DNA of 64,000 bases. It comes from Gordonia westfalica. Its GTDB lineage: Bacteria > Actinomycetota > Actinomycetes > Mycobacteriales > Mycobacteriaceae. The notes beneath the pieces were generated by a model that saw nothing but the letters and a program-made list of their open reading frames with translations, was not told where the DNA came from and did not search any database. The stretch spans positions 1,860,001-1,924,000 of the forward strand of contig NZ_FNLM01000034.1 in NCBI RefSeq assembly GCF_900105725.1, given 5' to 3'. The translations under genes were made by a program, and so were the position numbers. Below are positions 25,792-34,256 of this stretch, piece after piece. The stretch's first letter is position 1. Every line of letters starts with the position of its first letter.

Positions 25792-26638
25792 CACCGGATT
25801 CCCCGACGCCGACGCCGGATACGACTTCGCGAGGCTACGCCGCCAGGCCGAACGTGCCCGTCTCGCACAGTGGTTCACGCGCCAGCCGGCGGATGTCAAC
25901 ACCATCCTGCCCTTCGACGAGGTGGTCGCGGCGCTCGGCGCCACGGGCAAGACCGTCCTCGGACTCCAGGTCGTCGAGGTGTCCTCGATCGTCGGAAGTG
26001 TCGACCGCACCAAGGATTTCGACCGCTACTTCCGCCCCACCTCGTCGCGGCTGCGGGAGCGGTGGCAGCGAATCGCGGCCGCGCAACGTCGCGGTGAGTC
26101 GGTGCCGCCGGTCCAGCTCTACCGGGTCGGCTCGATGCACTTCGTGATCGACGGCCACCACCGCGTGTCGATCGCCATCGCGCGCGGCCTGACCACCATC
26201 GACGCCTATGTGACCGAGATCCACACGCGTATCTCGCCGGAGGGCATCAACGCACCGTCGGACCTGATCCTCAAGGATCACCGCCGGCTGTTCCTGTCGC
26301 GGGTGCCGCTCGAGGGCTCACAGGCCGAGGCCATCACCCTGACCGACCCGTTCGACTACGCCGAGCTCGCAGAGAACGTGGAGGCGTGGGGTTTTCGGCT
26401 CTCCCAGGAGGTCGGTGAGTTCCTGAGCCGCACCGAGGTCGCCCGGCGCTGGTTCGGTGAGGAGTTCCTGCCCGTCGTCCGCATGGCCCGGCGCGCAGGT
26501 ATCCGCGACGACCTGACCAGCGACGCGGAACTGTACATGTGGGTGGCCTGCGAACGATATCGCCTGGTGCGCAGGCACATCTGGGACGAGAAGGTCTTCG
26601 ACGAACTGCGCAACCACTCCCTCCGTAGACGGCGGTAG
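25781..26638 (+). CDS. ParB-like N-terminal domain protein
   Basis: A 285-aa protein with a ParB/sulfiredoxin-like core: PPVQLYRVGSMHFVIDGHHRVSIAIARGL (about residues 109-137). The GHHR box resembles the CTP/ATP-binding GxxR of ParB proteins. No second ParB HTH is evident. The long C-terminal half is helical (EFLSRTEVARRWFGEEFLPVVRMARRAGI). It is not the chromosomal ParB, which is longer and sits near the origin. ATG 25781 overlaps the phosphoesterase by 11 bp. A nucleotide-dependent switch or nuclease that works with the phosphoesterase is a reasonable guess, unsupported by anything else. Confidence 0.72.
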   Translation: MARDTGFPDADAGYDFARLRRQAERARLAQWFTRQPADVNTILPFDEVVAALGATGKTVLGLQVVEVSSIVGSVDRTKDFDRYFRPTSSRLRERWQRIAAAQRRGESVPPVQLYRVGSMHFVIDGHHRVSIAIARGLTTIDAYVTEIHTRISPEGINAPSDLILKDHRRLFLSRVPLEGSQAEAITLTDPFDYAELAENVEAWGFRLSQEVGEFLSRTEVARRWFGEEFLPVVRMARRAGIRDDLTSDAELYMWVACERYRLVRRHIWDEKVFDELRNHSLRRRR

Positions 26639-26666
26639 TGGTCGCGCAGCGAGTCGAGGACCGGAA

Positions 26667-27848
26667 TCAGCGGCGGCGCAGCGATTCTCCCGAACTCTGA
26701 TCGAAGACCGCCACCTTCGACGCGTCGTAGAACAACTCGTCGGTCGAACCGCGGGTCACCTTCGAGTCCGGCGACAGGCGGGCGATCAGCTGATTGCCGC
26801 CGAGGTCGGCGCCGGAATCGGCGGACAGTTCGGCGAGCGCATCGCTCGACGCCCGGTTCGATCCGTTGCCGATGCCGAAGTAGGCGTAGATGTCCGAGCC
26901 CATCGATTCCAGGACGTCGATGTTCGCGGTGAACGTCGCGCCGTGCCGGCGTGTGGTGTCGTCGACCAGGGATGCGTCCTCGAGATGTTCGGGGCGGATG
27001 CCGATGAGAACCTCACCGCTGCTCCCGACGTCACCGGCCCGTGACACCACGGCGCGATGGTCGTCGAGGGCGATCGTGCCGATCGCGGTCTCGATGCCAT
27101 CCGTACCGAGGCGACCCGACAGGAAGTTCATCGCCGGCGAACCGATGAATCCGGCGACGAAGACGTTGGTCGGGTTGTTGTAGAGCTCCTGGGGCGTACC
27201 GATCTGCTGGACGTGACCGCCACGCAGGACGACGACCCGGTCGCCGAGGGTCATCGCCTCGGTCTGGTCGTGCGTCACGTACACGGTGGTGGTGCCCAGA
27301 CGCTGCTGCAGCTGCGCGATCTCGGTCCGCATCTGCACGCGCAGCTTGGCGTCGAGGTTCGACAGCGGCTCGTCCATGAGGAATGCTTTGGGCGAGCGCA
27401 CGATCGCGCGGCCCATCGCCACACGCTGGCGCTGACCGCCGGACAGGTTGGCCGGCTTGCGGTCGAGGTACTGGCCGAGATCGAGGATGCGCGCGGCCTC
27501 GTCGACCTTGGCGGCGATCTCGTCCTTCGACAGCTTCTGCAGCGTCAGGGGGAAGGCGATGTTCTCGCGCACCGACATGTGCGGATAGAGCGCATAGCTC
27601 TGGAACACCATCGCGATGTCGCGGTCCTTGGGTGCGCGCTCGTTGACGCGTTCCCCGCCGATCCGCAGTTCACCCGAGGAGATGTCCTCGAGGCCCGCGA
27701 TCATGTTGAGCGTCGTCGACTTCCCGCAACCGGACGGGCCGACGAGGATCACGAACTCGCCGTCGGCGATCTCGATGTCCACTCCGTGGACCGCCGTGGA
27801 GCCGTCCGGGTACTGCTTGGTGACCTTGTCCAGAACGATGTCTGCCAT
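26667..27848 (-). CDS. sugC: Trehalose importer ATPase SugC
   Basis: A 393-aa ABC ATPase of the MalK/UgpC type. Walker A is GPSGCGKST (about residue 37), signature LSGGQRQRVAMGRAIVR, Walker B AFLMDEPLSNLDAKLR and switch THD. A C-terminal OB/TOBE regulatory domain follows (IGIRPEHLEDASL). It powers the LpqY-SugA-SugB importer, which in mycobacteria recycles trehalose released during mycolate transfer. ATG 27846-27848 begins 3 bp after the sugB stop. It ends the operon; 28 bp separate it from the convergent ParB-like gene. Confidence 0.92.
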   Translation of the reverse strand: MADIVLDKVTKQYPDGSTAVHGVDIEIADGEFVILVGPSGCGKSTTLNMIAGLEDISSGELRIGGERVNERAPKDRDIAMVFQSYALYPHMSVRENIAFPLTLQKLSKDEIAAKVDEAARILDLGQYLDRKPANLSGGQRQRVAMGRAIVRSPKAFLMDEPLSNLDAKLRVQMRTEIAQLQQRLGTTTVYVTHDQTEAMTLGDRVVVLRGGHVQQIGTPQELYNNPTNVFVAGFIGSPAMNFLSGRLGTDGIETAIGTIALDDHRAVVSRAGDVGSSGEVLIGIRPEHLEDASLVDDTTRRHGATFTANIDVLESMGSDIYAYFGIGNGSNRASSDALAELSADSGADLGGNQLIARLSPDSKVTRGSTDELFYDASKVAVFDQSSGESLRRR

Positions 27849-27851
27849 GGG

Positions 27852-28682
27852 TTATCCCTTCACGGCGCCGGAAGTCAGACCGGCCACGATTCGACGTTGG
27901 AAGAACAGCACGAAGATGATGATGGGGATGGTGATGACGACGGCGGCCGCCGAGATCGAACCGGTCGGTTCCTCGAACTGCGAGCTGCCGGTGAAGTTCG
28001 CGATGGCCACCGGTGCGGTGATCGCTCGTTCGGTGGAGGTCAGCGACAGCGCGAGGAGCAGGTCGTTCCAGGCGAAGATGAACACCAGGATCGCCGCGGT
28101 CACCACGCCCGGCGCCGCCAGCGGTGCGATGACCTTCCGGAACGCCTGCCACGGGGTGGCGCCGTCCATCTTGGCCGCCTTCTCGAGCTCCCAGGGGATC
28201 TCGCGGAAGAACGCCGACAGCGTGTAGATCGCCAGCGGCAGCGCGAAGGTGATGTACGGCAGGATCAGGCCGGGCCAGGTGTCGAAGAGTCCCAACCGTC
28301 GCTCGATGTTGAACAGCGGTGTCACCAGCGAGATCTGCGGGAACATCGCGATCAGCAGGGCCGCGCCGATGAGGAGCTTCTTGCCGGGGAACTCCAGGCG
28401 TGCAACGGCGTAGGCGGCCATCGTGCCCAGGGCCACCGCGATGAGCGTCGTGATCAGGCCGATGCCGATCGAGTTGATCAACGCCGAGGTGAAGGCGCTG
28501 GTGTCGAAGATCGACTTGTAGTTCTCGAGGGTGAACTCACTCGGCCAGAACTTGCCGTCGGTCACGCTCGATGCCGGCTTGAAGGACAGGCTGATGATCC
28601 ACAGCAGCGGAATGAGTGCATACAGGATCACCAGGATGTTGGCGATCGACCACCACGCCTTGGATTTGCCGCTCGAATTCAC
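27852..28682 (-). CDS. sugB: Trehalose importer permease SugB
   Basis: A 276-aa MalG-type permease with six predicted helices. The EAA loop that docks the ATPase is visible as [22 protein letters not shown]. The length matches mycobacterial SugB. The GTG at 28680-28682 follows a GGGAGG site in the 4-bp gap after sugA, so tight coupling is expected. It pairs with SugA to form the membrane channel for trehalose entering from LpqY. Confidence 0.92.
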   Translation of the reverse strand: MNSSGKSKAWWSIANILVILYALIPLLWIISLSFKPASSVTDGKFWPSEFTLENYKSIFDTSAFTSALINSIGIGLITTLIAVALGTMAAYAVARLEFPGKKLLIGAALLIAMFPQISLVTPLFNIERRLGLFDTWPGLILPYITFALPLAIYTLSAFFREIPWELEKAAKMDGATPWQAFRKVIAPLAAPGVVTAAILVFIFAWNDLLLALSLTSTERAITAPVAIANFTGSSQFEEPTGSISAAAVVITIPIIIFVLFFQRRIVAGLTSGAVKG

Positions 28683-28686
28683 CGGA

Positions 28687-29874
28687 TTACCTCCCCTCGT
28701 CGTCGGAACCCGGTGCGGCGGTGCCGAACCCCTTGATGAACACGAACGCGATGATCGCCACGCAGACGAAGATCAGGATCGAGATCGCCGATCCGACACC
28801 CAGATTGAATGCGCCGAAAAGGTTGTCATAGCCCAGCATCGACACCGAATAGGTGTTGTTGGACCCGCTGGTGAGCACGTAGATGTTGTCGAACACGCGG
28901 AACGCGTCGAGCGTACGGAACAGCAGGGCGACGAGGATCGCGGGCTTCATCAGCGGAAGGATGATGCGCCACAGGCGAGTCCACGCTCCCGCGCCGTCGA
29001 CCTGGGCGGCCTTCAGCAGATCGTCGGGCACCAGCGCGAGACCCGCCAGCAACAGCAGCGCCATGAACGGCGTGGTCTTCCAGACCTCGGCCAGGACGAT
29101 GATCGCCAGCGACGGCCACTGCTCGGTGAGCGGCGCGCTGCCGTCGGGCAGCAGGTTCGCCAGGTAGCCGGTGCCCGGGGTCCAGGCGTAGTACCAGGAG
29201 AACGCCGCGGCCACGGTCACGATGCCGTACGGGATCAGGACCACGGTGCGGATCGTGCCGCGTCCGAAGATGGTGCGGTGCATGACGAGTGCGATGGCCA
29301 TGCCGAGGACGAGCTCGATGAGCACCGACACCACGGTGATGCCCACCGTGACACCGAACGCCGTCCACCAGTAGTTGTCGGTCAGCACCGTCGCGTAGTT
29401 GGCGAACCACACGAACTCACGCTCGCCTGGAGCCGACAGGCTCATCTTGTTCAGCGAGAGCCAGACCGCGTAGATGATCGGATACCCGGTCACCAGCAGC
29501 ATCATCAGCGCGGCCGGCGCGACGAGCCAGAACGCGAGACGCCGCTCGGCCGTCTTGCCCTCGCTGCGCTTGCGCTTCGTCGGCGCCACATCGTCGCGCG
29601 GTCGTTCGGCGACGGCGGTGGCGGCCGCCGAAGACGGTGCCGGTGCGGCGAATCCGGGATTCGATCCGGGCGCGCCGGAACCGGACGAGGTCGAGGCCTC
29701 GTGCCGCCCTCCGGGCGGCGCCTTCCACAGCTTGTCGGAGTGCACCGGCGGGCTGTCGCCCACGATCGGGATCGGGCCGGTCTGCGCCGGCGCGTCGTCG
29801 GGCAGCGCGTGACGGCCCGGACGGAACACGGACTCGTCGGCGGAGTCGTCCCCGGGTGTCTGTTCGTCGGTCAC
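28687..29874 (-). CDS. sugA: Trehalose importer permease SugA with long N-terminal tail
   Basis: A 395-aa MalF-type permease. The last 290 residues carry six helices and the EAA loop ([22 protein letters not shown]). The first 100 residues are a Pro/Ser/Ala/Gly-rich, probably disordered cytoplasmic tail ending in [13 protein letters not shown] just before helix 1. Mycobacterial SugA is about 307 residues, so this tail is extra. The GTG at 29872-29874 overlaps the lpqY stop (GTGA), which supports the start despite the unusual tail. Confidence 0.9.
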   Translation of the reverse strand: MTDEQTPGDDSADESVFRPGRHALPDDAPAQTGPIPIVGDSPPVHSDKLWKAPPGGRHEASTSSGSGAPGSNPGFAAPAPSSAAATAVAERPRDDVAPTKRKRSEGKTAERRLAFWLVAPAALMMLLVTGYPIIYAVWLSLNKMSLSAPGEREFVWFANYATVLTDNYWWTAFGVTVGITVVSVLIELVLGMAIALVMHRTIFGRGTIRTVVLIPYGIVTVAAAFSWYYAWTPGTGYLANLLPDGSAPLTEQWPSLAIIVLAEVWKTTPFMALLLLAGLALVPDDLLKAAQVDGAGAWTRLWRIILPLMKPAILVALLFRTLDAFRVFDNIYVLTSGSNNTYSVSMLGYDNLFGAFNLGVGSAISILIFVCVAIIAFVFIKGFGTAAPGSDDEGR

Positions 29875-31322
29875 GGAACCAACCCTTCCCCGTCGATTGC
29901 CTTCTGGACGGCCTCGGCGAGCTCGTCCACCAGTGTCTCCGGATCCCACGCCCCGACCGGGCTCAGCTTTGCCTGCAGCAGTGTCGAGATCGCCTGGTAG
30001 TCAGGCGATTTCGGGCGGACCGCGGCATGCTCGGGCTGGAGTTGGCGCTTGATCTCCTCCGCCATCGGGTAGGCGAGGCGGAAATCGGGGTCGTCGTAGA
30101 TGGATTCGATGACCGGGGGCGGACCCGCGTTGAGCGAGAATTCCTTCTGCGAGGCCTCACTGGTGATGCACTGGGCCGCCCGGTAGGCCAGGTCCTGCTG
30201 CTGGGACGTGCTGGCGACCGCGATGTTGATACCGCCGAGGGTCGTCTTGGTGGGCAACCCCTCGAAACCCGGGTACGGGGCGAAGTCGAAGACCTTCTGC
30301 ATCTCCCGGTTGAGCGGGATCACGTCCCGGTCGGACGGCGGATTCGCGCTGTCGGCATACAGGTTCGCGTACTGGGTGAGGTCCAGGAACGGCACGGCTC
30401 CCGCCACCGCGTTCTCACGCATACCGGGGAACACGAAGGGCCAGTTGACCTCATAGAGGGCCTTGCCGCTCTCCATGCCCAGACGCGCGGCGCCCTCGTC
30501 GGAGTTGGTCAGCGACGGATCGGCGCCCGGGGCGGTGGCGACCGCCTTGAGCGTCCGGAGGGCGCGGACCGTGGCCGCGCGATGCTCCGGGGTGTCGTTG
30601 AGCGTGACCTTGTCCGGGTTCTCGGGGTCGACGACCTGGCCGCCGGCGCTGACGAGCACCGAGTTGAACCAGACCATCAGGCCCTCATATTGCCTGCCCT
30701 GCACCATGATGTAGGTCGGTCCGCCGTTGCGGCCGCTGACCAGCGCATCCTCGAGCATTCCGTCCCAGGTCGATGCGGGGCGACGGCGGTCGACCTTGTC
30801 CCGCAGGGCATCCTTGCGGTACCAGAGCAACTGGGTGTTGGTGGAGAACGGAATCGCGTACAGGCGTTCGTTCTCGTCCTCGTCCGTCTTCCACACCGCG
30901 GTGTCGAGCGGGCCGCCGAGGGAGCGCGCGGAGATCTCCGCGGCCATCGCGTCGGGCACCGGGACCATCCAGCCCGCGTCGGCGAACTCCGCGGTCCACA
31001 CCACGTCCATGCCCATGAGGTCGAGTCCGGAGTCGTTGCCTGCGAGGCGACGGGCCAGCTGCAGGCGCTGATCGTCAGCACCCTTGGGCAGCGGCGTCGT
31101 GACGACCTTGTAGGCACCGTCGGAGTCGGCCGAACACTTGTCACCGATCGCCGCGAAGGTGTCCGCACCGTCGGCGGGCGGGTAGAAATTCAGTACGCCC
31201 GCTTCATATCCCGAGCCGCACGCCGACAGCACGGGGAGTGCCGCAGCCGCGGCGACCGCCGCCGCGAGGACCTTTCGCCTTACGCGACTTGTGGTTCGAT
31301 CACTGCTGACCCTGCTCCGCAC
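29871..31322 (-). CDS. lpqY: Trehalose-binding lipoprotein LpqY
   Basis: A 483-aa extracellular solute-binding protein. A basic N-terminus (RRKV) leads into a hydrophobic AAAVAAAAALPVLSAC signal peptide with lipobox LSAC. The mature part has maltose-binding-type features such as STNTQLLWYRKDAL. LpqY captures trehalose in the cell envelope for SugABC. GTG 31320-31322 is chosen because GAGGAGG lies 5 bp upstream; a longer frame to 31355 lacks such a site. It is the first gene of lpqY-sugA-sugB-sugC and has its own promoter with a palindromic spacer. Confidence 0.92.
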   Translation of the reverse strand: MRSRVSSDRTTSRVRRKVLAAAVAAAAALPVLSACGSGYEAGVLNFYPPADGADTFAAIGDKCSADSDGAYKVVTTPLPKGADDQRLQLARRLAGNDSGLDLMGMDVVWTAEFADAGWMVPVPDAMAAEISARSLGGPLDTAVWKTDEDENERLYAIPFSTNTQLLWYRKDALRDKVDRRRPASTWDGMLEDALVSGRNGGPTYIMVQGRQYEGLMVWFNSVLVSAGGQVVDPENPDKVTLNDTPEHRAATVRALRTLKAVATAPGADPSLTNSDEGAARLGMESGKALYEVNWPFVFPGMRENAVAGAVPFLDLTQYANLYADSANPPSDRDVIPLNREMQKVFDFAPYPGFEGLPTKTTLGGINIAVASTSQQQDLAYRAAQCITSEASQKEFSLNAGPPPVIESIYDDPDFRLAYPMAEEIKRQLQPEHAAVRPKSPDYQAISTLLQAKLSPVGAWDPETLVDELAEAVQKAIDGEGLVP

Positions 31323-31390
31323 GCAGCCTCCTCGATGTCGTACGCGGCGCAGCACCCCAGGTGCTCCGCCGTGAGCGTCCGAGGAGCAAC

Positions 31391-31418
31391 GCTATACGTC
31401 ACGATTCGTGACATGCAA
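31391..31418 (-). promoter_or_regulatory. lpqY promoter with palindromic operator in the spacer
   Basis: On the minus strand TTGCAT (31413-31418) and TATAGC (31391-31396) are 16 bp apart. The spacer contains a perfect 15-bp palindrome, GTCACGAATCGTGAC when read on this strand (31398-31412), leaving one base over. A repressor bound here would stop polymerase. It is not CRP-like, as the half-site order is the reverse (TCAC...GTGA). Confidence 0.65.
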
Positions 31419-31486
31419 CACATTCGGCATGGGCGTGCCATTCCCCCGTCGATTGTGATCGCCCCGTGTCCGGCGACCGCACGGCC

Positions 31487-31975
31487 TCACATCGTCAGGC
31501 GGGCGAGCATGTCACGCGCTTTCTCTGCGCTTTTGGGATCGCAGAGGACGTCGTAGCGGCCGGCGACCAACTGCATCGTCGACGCGAAGTCGCGCTGACC
31601 GCGGGTCGCGGCGTACGGGATCGTCGCGGAGATCACACCGAAGACCATGCCGCCCACGAGACCTACGAGGATCGGCCCGAGCGGGGAACCGGAGAAGACG
31701 AGTGCGACCAGACAGCCGAAGAAGAAGCCGAGCCAGGCGCCCGACACGAGACCGCCGCCGATGACCTTGCCCCACGTGAGGCGTCCGATGACGCGCTCGA
31801 CCTGCATGAGGTCGACGCCCACGATCGTGACGTCCTGAACCGTGAAGTTCTCGTCGGACAGATAGTCCACTGCACGCTGCGCCTCGGCGTAGGTGCTGTA
31901 CGAGCCGATCGGCCAGCCCTTGGGCGGCGTCGGCAAGCCCGGGGTCTCCCGGCTCGGGCGCATGGGATTCGTCAT
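31487..31975 (-). CDS. General-stress-protein-17M-like two-helix membrane protein
   Basis: A 162-aa protein matching the layout of M. tuberculosis Rv1234. An N-terminal alpha/beta domain (GSYSTYAEAQRAVDYLSDENFTVQDVTIVGVDL) resembles the general stress protein 17M-like domain. Two glycine-rich membrane helices (about 73-95 and 100-122) follow, then a short cytoplasmic tail ending in ARLTM. No enzymatic motif is seen. ATG 31973-31975 follows a GGAGG site. It lies just upstream of lpqY on the same strand, but lpqY has its own promoter. It is divergent from the MgtE-like gene, 97 bp away. A role in envelope stress is a guess. Confidence 0.8.
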   Translation of the reverse strand: MTNPMRPSRETPGLPTPPKGWPIGSYSTYAEAQRAVDYLSDENFTVQDVTIVGVDLMQVERVIGRLTWGKVIGGGLVSGAWLGFFFGCLVALVFSGSPLGPILVGLVGGMVFGVISATIPYAATRGQRDFASTMQLVAGRYDVLCDPKSAEKARDMLARLTM

Positions 31976-32072
31976 TTCGGAACCTCCCTCGTGGAAGAAA
32001 ATCGTCGGACACCGCGGCTGATCGAGACTCGCCGGCGGCGTTCGCCGAACCGTTGGCACTACCCTTACTCCC

Positions 32073-33385
32073 ATGTCGTCGGTGAGCAAGGTGTTCGTGG
32101 CCAGATTAGTCGGGTTGGCCGTCCTTGGTCCCGATGGAGAATCCATCGGGCGGGTCCGCGACGTGGTGATCTCGATCCGATTGTCGGGCCAGCAACCGCG
32201 AGCGCTCGGCCTCGCCGTCGAATTGACCACCCGCCGAAGGATTTTCGTTCCCATGCTGCGTGTGACCGGGATCGAACCGCAGGCGGTGACCCTCAACACC
32301 GGCACAGTGAGCCTGCGCAAGCTCGTTCTCCGTCCGGGTGAGGCCCTGGCGATCGGCCAGATCCTCGACACCCGGGTCCGGGTCACCGACCCCGACCTCC
32401 CGGAGCTCGCCGACGCCGACGTGACCGTCGTCGATCTCGGTATCGAACGCACCCGCACCCGGGACTGGGTCGTGTCGCGGGTCGCCGTCCGCGCGGGTCG
32501 TCGCGGCCTGCGCCGGCGCCATGAGACCCATGTCGTGGAATGGTCCAGCGTCCAGGGCATCACGCAATCCGCCCTCAACCTCCCGGGGCAGGGCGTCGCG
32601 CAGGCGCTGATGCAGTTCGAGGGGATGCGCGCGGCCGACGTGGCCAACGCGCTACGCGAGTTGCCGCCGAAGCGACGCGGCGAGATCGCCTCCGCGCTCG
32701 AGGACGAGCGGCTCGCCGACGTGCTCCAGGAGCTGCCGTCCGACGATCAGAAGGCGATGCTCACCGCTCTGGGTCGCGACCGGGCCGTCACGATCCTCGA
32801 GGAGATGGACCCCGACGACGCCGCCGACCTCCTCGGCGAGCTCCCCGACACCGAGGCCGAGGCACTGCTCGAGGAGATGGACCCGGAGGAATCCGAACCG
32901 GTCCGCCGTCTGCTGCTGCACTCCCCGGACACCGCCGGTGGTGTGATGACCTCCGAGCCGATCATCGTCACCGCGTCGACGACGATCGCCGAGGCACTCG
33001 CGCGTGTCCGCAACCCCGACCTCACCCCCGCCGCCGCGAGCATCATCTTCGTGGTGCGCCCACCGACCGCGACACCGACCGGCAAGTACCTCGGCTGCGT
33101 GCATCTGCAGGCGTTGCTCCGCGAACCCCCGGCCCACCTCGTCGGCGGCATCCTGGACACCGACCTCGTGCAGCTGCACCCGAGGACTCCCTGGAGACGA
33201 TGACCCGCTACTTCGCGACCTACAACCTCGTCTGCGGCCCGGTGGTCGACGAGGCCGGCCACCTGCTCGGCGCGGTCAGCGTCGACGATCTCCTCGACGA
33301 GATCCTGCCGCGCGACTGGCGCGAGACCGAACCCGAGGACGTCGACAACCCGGCCGGCGGCAACGCTCAGGTGCGGCTCCGATGA
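32073..33385 (+). pseudogene. MgtE intracellular-domain / CBS protein, frameshifted near 33180
   Basis: Corresponds to Rv1232c. A PRC-barrel-like N-terminal part is followed by the MgtE N superhelical domain (about residues 190-290, repeated EEMDPDDAADLLGELP-type units) and paired CBS domains, but no MgtE membrane pore. Such proteins sense Mg2+ or nucleotide without transporting. The frame breaks at 33179-33181: QLHPRTPWRR-stop is followed in another frame by DSLETMTRYFATYNLVCGPVVDE. Adding one C to the CCC run restores QLHPEDSLETMTRYF and a 437-aa protein. ATG 32073 lies 7 bp after a TACCCT -10 box. The gene is otherwise intact, so this may be a sequencing error. Confidence 0.85.
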
Positions 33386-33906
33386 GCGAACAGGGCGGAC
33401 GCAAACTCGACACCCCCAGCACCCGGCGCACCATCTCGTTCAATCTCGATTCCGACGTGGTCGGGATGTACAGCGAACGTGTCGCCAGGTTCCTGGGCAC
33501 CGGGCGGTACCTGCTGATCCAGACCGTCATCGTGATCGTGTGGATCGCGCTGAACCTGGTGGCGGTGACGATCAGGTGGGACCCCTATCCGTTCATCCTG
33601 CTCAACCTCGCGTTCTCCACGCAGGCGGCCTATGCCGCGCCGCTGATCCTGCTCGCCCAGAACCGCCAGGAGAACCGGGACCGCGTCGCGCTCGAGGAGG
33701 ATCGGATGCGGTCGGCCCAGACCAAGGCCGACACCGAGTTCCTCGCCCGTGAGTTGGCTGCCGTCCGCCTCGCCGTCGGCGACACGGTCACGCGCGACTA
33801 CCTGCGCAAGGAACTCGACGACCTGCTCGACGAGCTGGTGGAGCGCCTCCGCGTACGCGGCGAGGACCCTTCGGACGACGCGGCAGGCGACGCCAGGTCC
33901 CGCTGA
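33382..33906 (+). CDS. DUF1003 membrane protein
   Basis: A 174-aa protein of the DUF1003 family. A soluble N-terminus is followed by two close membrane helices (LLIQTVIVIVWIALNLVAV and FILLNLAFSTQAAYAAPLILL), the conserved LAQNRQENRDR motif right after helix 2, and a coiled C-terminal tail. Function is unknown. It matches Rv1231c by position. ATG 33382 overlaps the stop of the MgtE-like frame (ATGA), which supports the view that this upstream frame normally reads through. Confidence 0.9.
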   Translation: MSEQGGRKLDTPSTRRTISFNLDSDVVGMYSERVARFLGTGRYLLIQTVIVIVWIALNLVAVTIRWDPYPFILLNLAFSTQAAYAAPLILLAQNRQENRDRVALEEDRMRSAQTKADTEFLARELAAVRLAVGDTVTRDYLRKELDDLLDELVERLRVRGEDPSDDAAGDARSR

Positions 33907-34036
33907 CGCACTCCTGCGACCGCTCGACATCAGTCCGTTATGTCACTCCAGTAACTTCCTTCCCATGAGTTTGCCGCCGTAACTTTTCGCGTCGACGCGA
34001 CGAAGTCAGTGACGACGAGCAAATGCGGAGTTCGCC

Positions 34037-34056
34037 ATTGGGTCATCAGACCCAAT
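34037..34056. repeat. Perfect 8-bp dyad in the 350-bp gap before the lytic transglycosylase
   Basis: The gap 33907-34256 is AT-richer than its surroundings. It holds ATTGGGTC-ATCA-GACCCAAT (34037-34056), which could be an operator or an RNA hairpin in a long leader. A lone TTGACA occurs at 34196-34201, with no good -10 at the right distance. I see no convincing gene in this gap, and no c-di-AMP (ydaO) riboswitch pattern, although such elements often precede wall hydrolases. Confidence 0.55.
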
Positions 34057-34256
34057 ATGTATGGTGGGTCACAGTTCGGCCGGAACCCGGTGTCGGTCAC
34101 GACGCCAGAAGCGGTCGGGTGCATCCGCTCTCGGCTCCAAGCCGTGCGGCCGGAGCGGGCAATCACTGCGTCCTCGGGGGCAGACGTGTGGTGTTTTGAC
34201 AACGGAGTACATGTGATCGAGAAATCGGTGCGGACGGATCGCCGGAGTGGTGGCCG

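Noticed and set aside
25781..26638. Chromosome partition protein ParB
   Set aside because: No HTH or C-terminal dimer domain, no parA next to it and no parS site; only the ParB-like N domain is present.
33907..34256. c-di-AMP (ydaO) riboswitch before the wall hydrolase
   Set aside because: The conserved core bases of that riboswitch could not be found; only a small dyad is visible.
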